From Pegoplata infirma (Eukaryota > Arthropoda > Insecta > Diptera > Anthomyiidae), in assembly GCA_963921195.1 (NCBI GenBank), contig OY992538.1, forward strand, positions 4,464,001-4,528,000: 64,000 nt of DNA. Reading direction: 5' to 3'. Shown here piece by piece: positions 57,359-64,000 of this stretch (position 1 is its first letter; each line of letters opens with the position of its first letter). The position numbers and the translations under genes were made by a program. The notes beneath the pieces are model-generated. The model did no database searches, was not told where the DNA came from, and saw only the letters and a list, made by a program, of their open reading frames with translations.

Positions 57359-57894
57359 CACAAAAAAAAAAACTTTGTCAAATTACTAGAAAAAGTCTCG
57401 TAATCCCATTTTACCAATATTTGACAGTTTTCCTTGTTTTTTAACAAACAAATTTTTATCAAAATTTACATTTTTTTTTGTAGTTTTACAATTTTTTTTG
57501 TAATTTTACAAATTTCCAATAGAATTTTACAAAAAAATCTAGTAAATTCACGAGAATTCCTTGTAATTTCAATTGCGCACTGTAAATTTACAATTTTATT
57601 GGTAAAATGCTTGTAAAATTACAAAATTATTGTTAAAAAGCTTGTAAAATTGCTAGGAATTCTCGTAAAATATGAGGTAGCAAAAAATCTAGTAAAATTA
57701 TGAAACTTCCTTGTAAATTTTATCGTGTCAAAAAATTTGTAAATTTACAATTTTATTGGTAAAAACCTTGTAAAATAACAAAATATTGGTAAAAAGCTTG
57801 TAAAATTATTAGGAATTTTTGTCAAATAGAAGGTAGCAAACAAAAAAAAGTTACAAGTTTTTCTTTTAATTTTACAAGGTTTTTGTTTTGAGTG
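57359..57894. mobile_element. CACTCAAAA-type MITE D1
   Basis: CACAAAAAAAAAAACTTTG to TTTTTGTTTTGAGTG, TA-flanked. The interior word is TTTTACAAG / CTTGTAAAAT. Confidence 0.78.
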
Positions 57895-57957
57895 TATAGA
57901 TATTTGGCTCAGGCTCTTATTATAATTATGTATTTATTTTTTTATTTGTTATATGTA

Positions 57958-59658
57958 CACTCAAAAAAAAAAGTTTGTAAAATGACATAAAATCCCCGTG
58001 ATTTTACGGGGCAGGTTTTGTAAAATATGTACTAGCAAGAATCCCCGTAAAGTTACGGGGATAATTTGTAAATTGATTTAACAAAAGAAAATGTAAATTT
58101 ACAATTTTTTTTGTAAAATATCATCTTCGAGGTGAAAATTTTTTTTGTAAATTTGCAAAAAATTTGGTAAATTTACAAAACAAAATTGTAAACTTACAGA
58201 AAAAGGTTGTTATTTTACAAGGAAAAATAGAAAATGAAAAAAATAAATTGTAGATTAACAAATTATTTGGTTAAACTACTATTTTTTATGCAAAAAACTT
58301 GTATATTTACAATAAAAAGTGGTAAATTTACAATTTTTATTGTATATGTACCGTTTTTCTTATTTTTTTGCCGTAAAAACAGTAGTTTAACCATAAAATT
58401 TGTAAATTTACAATATTGTTTTTGTATTTTTCTATTTCATTTTTGTAAAATTACAACTTTTTTCGTAAGTATACAATTTTGTTTTTTAAATTTTCATATT
58501 TGTTTTGTAAATTTACAAAAAAATTTGTTTATTTACATATTGGTTTTGTAAATTTAAAGGTTTTTTCCATTGGTGCATCTTATTTTTCCTTCTTCGGCAG
58601 CTGGAGTAGCACTTCAACAACCTGAAAAGATTTTTTTTCACTTGAGCACTTTTAACAAACTTTTTAATGTATAACACTGCACTTTTTTATTTTTTTTTTC
58701 GACATTTCGTTTTTCTTAAGTAGAACATATGAGAATTGCGAAGGAGGCTACACAAGAAATTTCTTATATTTTCAGGAAAAATTAGTCAAAAAATAACAAT
58801 TTTTTTTTGAATTTTTAATTATTTTCACAAGAATTTTTAAAAAATCGGAAAAAAAAAATTGGATATTGTAGATTGGATGTTTAAGTACCAGTTAAAATAA
58901 GAAAAATTTGATTTTTCATAATTGGCAGCTTTCTATTGACATTTTAGGTACCAAATTTAAAAAAAAAAAATAACCAAAAAAATATGGTAAAATCACCAAA
59001 AAAAAAAATGGTAAAAATACAAAAAAAAAGCTAGAACAATTATATAGTAGAAACACATAAAAATTGTGGTATTTTACTTAACGCAAATTACCAAAAAAAA
59101 TGGTGTAAAAATTATTTATAAAAAATTATTTTTAACTAAATTTTTTACTCCAAAACGCAAAAAAAAATCTGAACTTAGAAAATTTTTTCGTGTCCTATTG
59201 TTGAATAATTAATTTTTTTTTTGTAAAACAACATTAATTCTAGTAATGAAACAAGTTTTGTAAAATTATATTGGAATTTTGTACTTTTCAATACATACAT
59301 TTCAAACTGAAAACCTTGTAAACGATCTTAAAAAAAAAATGTTTGTAATAAAACATTTTTTTGGTAAAAAGACTAAATAACATCAAGTAAAATTATGTTG
59401 TACAATTACAGTTTTCTTGTGTAAAAAAACTAAACACCTTGTAATATTTTTTTAATTTGTAAAATAATTCACTTTTTTGTAAATTTACCAAAAAAATTTG
59501 TAAAATAAATTTACCAACATATAATAGTAAAATTACAAAGCAAACTGTAGTTTCGTTTTATTAAATATACAACAATTTTTGTAAAAAGACAAAAATATTA
59601 GTAAAATAGAATTACAAGACCTTTTACTTGTAAATTTACAAACTTTTTTTTTTGAGTG
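57958..59658. mobile_element. CACTCAAAA-type MITE C2
   Basis: Same family and orientation as C1 with about 270 bp less inside. TA-flanked. Carries the same GC hairpins, GTAAATTTAC words and H1-like block. Confidence 0.84.
58570..58754 (-). pseudogene. Histone H1-like 5' fragment in MITE C2
   Basis: Same block as 52699-52886 and same missing base, so it was lost before the two C copies separated. Confidence 0.4.
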
Positions 59659-60213
59659 TATATGGTTTGAATTAAGAAAGGTGTTAAAGAAAAATTTTAA
59701 TTTTTCTAGAAATTTCAGAAAAAAATTTGATTTGTTGCACGACATTTTTTTTAATTTTTTTTTTTAAATTTGCCAAAATCCAAAACTTTGATCGCCGGCC
59801 AGCGCCACGGTTAATTTAATCCTATTGGTCTCTAACAAGTTGTAGGCCTAGGAAAATAAAAATTTGCCCGGACGTTAAAAATCGAAAAAAAAAAAATATT
59901 TTGCTAAACCAAAAAATACCAGTTTATTGTAACATATTGATTACGAATTGCACGTGCGCTGAAACACATTACTAAACTTTAATTATTTTTTTAATAGTTA
60001 AAAAAAACAAGTCAATCATGTTCATAAAATTCAATTCTAATTAGCCATTTAATGATATTATTTGAGTTGTCACGAATAGTGTATTCCGCATTTTACCGAA
60101 TATTCAGTATTCGGTTAAAGCCAAGTACGGAATAATTTAACATTTTATATTTAAAAGCCAGTTTGCATTAGGGCTTCAAAATTTGCCCTGAACGCACTAC
60201 CACAGACTATATG

Positions 60214-61425
60214 CACTCAAAAAAATAAACTGGTAAAACGCCTGGTAAAATGCCTTGTAATCCCGTTCTACCAATATTTAACAAGTTTCCTTGTTTTTTA
60301 ACAAAAATTCTTGTACTTTACTCAAACGAGAACTACAGTTTTATTGGTAATTTTACAAGTTTATTTTCGTAATTGTATTCTACCATTTTGAAAGGTTATT
60401 TTACAAAAAAAACTGTAATTTTACAACAAAGTTTTTATTACGAGGATTCTAGTTGAATTACAAAAAAAAACTTTATTTTACAAAAATTATGTTGTTTAAC
60501 AAAAAAACTTATTTTTTTGCATTTTTTTTTATTGAAAAATATTTAAAAAAAAAAGTTCACAAAATTTTGAAAAATTTATTACGAGGATTAATTTAAGGAG
60601 GAGTAGTTAATTTACAAAAAACAGTTATTTTACAAAAAATTATTTTATTACGAGGATTTATGTTGTTAACAAAATTTTTTTTTTTGTAAATTTGCCATTT
60701 TGGTTTGTAAATTTACCATTTTTTTAAACATATTTACCATTTTTTCTTGTAAGTTTACCATTTTTTTTTTGTATTTTTCCGGTTTTAAAACAATATTTTT
60801 ACCAATAAAATTGGTTATTTTACCAATTTTTGGTGCATTCAAAATTACGAGGAAATCCTCGTAATTTTACGAGAATTTTACCTACGTCATATTTTACGAG
60901 AATAGCCTCGTAAAATCACGAGATTTATTGGTAACTTTACAAGTTTTTTTTTTCAACTAGAATCCTCGTATACGAGGATTCTAGTTGATTTACAAAAAAA
61001 ACTGTTATTTTACAAAAATGATTTTATTACGAGGATTTATGTTCTTTAACAAAAAAAAAGTTGTTTTAGTAAATTTTCTAAGTCCCAGGCACATTTTTTT
61101 TGCGTTTTGGAATAAAAAATTATTAAAAAAGATTTAAAAAAATGTTGATACTTAAATGTTGTATCTTAAAAATTGTCACTACCAAAAATTGGTAAATTTT
61201 CAAATCTTTTTTTTTTTTTTTTTAATCAACAATTTTTTTTTAATTTAGTATTTTTTTTTTTGTAAATTTACGATTATTTACCATTTTTTCTTGTAAATTT
61301 ACCATTTTTTTTTTAATTTTTGTGGTTTTAAAACAATATTTTTACCAATAAAATTGGTTATTTTACCAATTTTTGCCGCATTGAAAATTACGAGGAAATC
61401 CTCGTAATTTTACGAAAACGCGGAT
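60214..61425. mobile_element. MITE of family D, large and right end unclear
   Basis: CACTCAAAAAAATAAACTGG start; interior packed with TTACGAGGATT, CGTAATTTTACGAG and TTTACCATTTTT words in long direct repeats (60640-60960 and 61020-61420 share GAAATCCTCGTAATTTTACG). No GAGTG end found before 61430. Confidence 0.6.
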
Positions 61426-61642
61426 TCAATCAATTTTTGATTGAAATTCCTCCAATCAAAAAAATGGTTATTCCAATCATCAAATTGTAGGTGATTGATT
61501 GAAAATTTTTTCAATCACAAATTTTTTCGATTTTGATCAAATATTTGATCAATTTTTTATTTATAGTCAATCAAAATAATGATTGATTCAACAAAGGAAT
61601 TGTAAGCTTATGACAAAAAAAATTCATCTTCTTTGCTTTCCA

Positions 61643-62476
61643 CACTCAAAAAAAAAAACTGTTAAGTTAGCAAAAAAAGCTTGTAAACCTACAAGAAAAT
61701 TTGCTGATTTTGAACCCACAATTTTTTTGGTAAGGTTAGCAAAAACGTTTTGCTAAAAATTAGTTAACTGAATTTTTTTTTATTTCAACTTAGTTCATAC
61801 ACATTTGAGGACCCCATTGGGTTCGGACCCGATAGGTCCAGACCCCGATGGGCCTAGACCTACTTGGGTTCCTTAAAAATCGTCATAGTTTTTGATCCAA
61901 AATTAGTGTCCGTTTCGCTCTACCTTGCTTAGTTTTTGAGATACGTGTTTTGGGGGACCACCGGGGTTTTGAGAATTACAAAACTCGATAACTTCAAAAA
62001 TATTACTCGGAGAGCTTTTGATTATTGTTCTTGTTCTACGTGTTGAGAGCTACAAAAATGCTTTTGGACTTTTTATTGTGTCGGCAATATTTACCGAGAT
62101 ATGAGCATTTTAAAATTTTCGGGAATGCTAACTTTTTTTGATCCAAAGTTAGGACCCATTAGGGTCCACACATGTGCAGAGGACCGGCGATACGATTTCC
62201 GAAATAGCGCCATTTTAAGTTTTCTGAAAATAAAAAAAAAATTACCATTTATTTTTGCTAATATTAGCAAAAAATCTTGTAAAAATGTTGTCAACTCAAT
62301 TTCAAATTTAGCAAAAGAAATTAGTTTAAAGTTTGTTTAAAATTGCTAATGTGCTAAATGAAGTTTACAAGAATTTTTTGCTAACATGCTAATCTCAACT
62401 AAAAATTTGCTAAAAGTTAGCTAACTAGCGTTAGCAAAAAAAAATTAGTAAATCTACTAACGTATTTTTTTGAGTG
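61643..62476. mobile_element. CACTCAAAA-type MITE E with nested repeat HH
   Basis: CACTCAAAAAAAAAAACTG to GTATTTTTTTGAGTG with CA on both sides. Interior words are TTAGCAAAA / TTTGCTAA. Positions 61790-62200 are a diverged, reversed copy of the HH repeat at 21830-22235. Confidence 0.7.
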
Positions 62477-62999
62477 CAAGATGTTGTCAACAATAAAAAA
62501 GTAAACCCCGATTATTTTGTATATTTTTGAATTAATCTATTCAAATAAATTAAAGCAAAAAAAAAAAACTGGTATGTTGAAAATTTGTAATTCGACAGTT
62601 AAAGAAAATAACAAAAATTTTAATCAAAACATTGATTGACTCATTTAAATTTTGTTGATCAATTAATTTAATTGAAAATTTTTGGCCAATAATTTTTTGT
62701 GTGTTTGATTGGTCTTTCGCAGCTATACTCAATTCGATTTGCACGCCAAGTAAAAATTTTTTTAGCAGAAAACGGAAAAACGTTTTTTAATAAAACTTAA
62801 ATTAACCAAATATTCGGGAAAACTTACCGACATATTGTACCGAATACCGGAAACATATCTACACTCTAAATAAAATGTCCTTCAATCCCAAACGAATTAG
62901 CTAAAACAGCTGAACATTTGCGGAATTTTTGAGCCATATGAGGAGCAATTTTTCTTATTTGAGCGAACTCAAATAAAAATTTGTAAAAATTAAGGGCAG

Positions 63000-63170
63000 T
63001 TTACACGTTAACTACCCTTGACCACCCTTATCTACTATTTCCCAGTATTGGTGATACGGTTTGCCGGGTTTAAATAATTTTGTATGAAAAATTATTTGAA
63101 TTTGACAATTGCTATCCTCCAATACTGGGAAATAGTAGATAAGGGTAGTCAAGGGTAGTTAACGTGTAAA
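63000..63170. repeat. Near-perfect hairpin with 52-bp arms
   Basis: Arms 63000-63051 and 63119-63170 (TTTACACGTTAACTACCC inward to CCCAGTATTGG) differ at one position; the loop is 67 bp. Could be a minimal MITE or a hairpin RNA source. Confidence 0.8.
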
Positions 63171-63904
63171 TCAAGCTTTAGATAAAATAGATTTTATAAA
63201 ATTCTTAAAAAAACTACTTTTGTGAAAATTGACCTCACTTTTTTCAAAAACCTCACGTGATAGAAAAATTCAAGAACTAAATCGAAAGTTCACAAAAAAG
63301 TTCTCAAAAATTTCACAAAAACTTATTTTTTTGTGAATTTTGAACTCAATATTCTCAACAACTTGACATGATCAACAAATTTATAATCCAAATTAGGAAG
63401 TTGCATTGAACGGATAATCGAAGACAAGTGTAGGGATTCAGAACTGATGTGATGGGAAAAATTGGAAAGACGTTTAAAAATCAGCATCGTAAGGTTAATC
63501 AAAAACGAGGGGTCAGATCTCAGACGCATCCAAAAACTTAACTAATGTCGGTGAATTAATGTTCATTACTTTTGTAAAGCTTTTTTCGTTCAGTGTAGTT
63601 ATTAACTAATTAACTTTAAATATCTTTATACATATTTGAAATTATATCTAAAAAATAATTATGCACCAAATGCAATACTAATTTGTTGACTATTTTTTGT
63701 AATACATATATTATTTTTTTTTGTATATAAAGATAAATATTTTTTACAGCCCTACCTAACATTTGTTCTATGGCTGACTTCTATTTGCCTTTTATTATTT
63801 TTTTTGGATTTTGTGTTTGTTTAAGGAACTGTAACTAGTATCTATATTAGGGCGGGTGGATTTGTATGGCTCAAAAAAAATTAAACAAGTAAAAATGTTA
63901 GATT

Positions 63905-64000
63905 CAGCCCTAGTACCCGAAATGCTTTTTTAAGAATTTTACTTTGGCGCTATGCGCGATTGGTAAAAATAGATGCCAAAACGATGGGGTCGACTATTCA
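63905..64000. mobile_element. Left arm of a DD foldback element, cut by the window end
   Basis: TTTACTTTGGCGCTATGCGC and GGTAAAAATAGATGCCAAAA match the DD ends at 5945-5990 and 7050-7110. Confidence 0.6.

Noticed and set aside
1..64000. Second host gene, LTR retrotransposon or autonomous transposon.
   Set aside because: I found no reverse transcriptase, integrase or transposase motifs, no paired LTRs, and no further multi-exon coding pattern. Small coding or non-coding RNA genes without recognisable signals could still be missed.

Overview
This window is intergenic and intronic DNA from a higher fly (Diptera, Brachycera). The one gene I can support is Tret1, the facilitated trehalose transporter of insect haemolymph, on the minus strand. 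Its match to the Drosophila long and short forms of this protein, together with very AT-rich, transposon-swollen DNA, suggests a calyptrate fly such as a blowfly or house-fly relative. The exact species is not determinable from sequence alone.

Gene. Tret1 occupies 4122-31675 on the minus strand. Eight coding exons can be placed with GT/AG borders and phases that all close. The long form joins 31675-31595, 25697-24784, 23332-23182, 7278-7153, 5860-5075, 4664-4379 and 4309-4122 (843 residues). An alternative first exon at 7453-7370 splices to 7278-7153 and gives a short form of 489 residues without the phospho-site-rich N-terminal extension. Both forms share the complete 12-helix sugar-porter core.

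Rest of the window. Everything else appears to be transposon-derived. I see no transposase, reverse transcriptase or other autonomous coding region. The elements are non-autonomous and deeply nested: (a) TA-flanked MITEs beginning CACTCAAAA and ending TTTTGAGTG, in at least seven families; (b) hAT-like MITEs with exact 8-bp target duplications; (c) two elements with CACAGTGG-type ends and about 5-bp duplications (Transib-like); (d) long foldback elements; (e) a dispersed dipteran repeat starting TATACCCTCC ('M' below), which serves as landing site for others.

Layout: 1-3426 foldback with nested insertions; 3427-7453 Tret1 core exons and short-form promoter region; 7454-23181 large intron (tandem MITE dimer, 2.9-kb palindrome, hAT MITE); 23182-25697 exons 3 and 2; 25698-31594 intron 1 (palindromic minisatellite, hAT MITE, large inverted pair); 31595-31675 exon 1; 31676-37000 upstream region with a candidate TATA box; 37000-64000 nested MITEs.

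Most notable: families B and C of the CACTCAAAA elements carry a degenerate block that reads like the 5' end of a histone H1 gene. The MITE families share ends but each fills its interior with its own short palindromic word. The nested structures contain their own empty sites, so insertion order and target duplications can be read directly.
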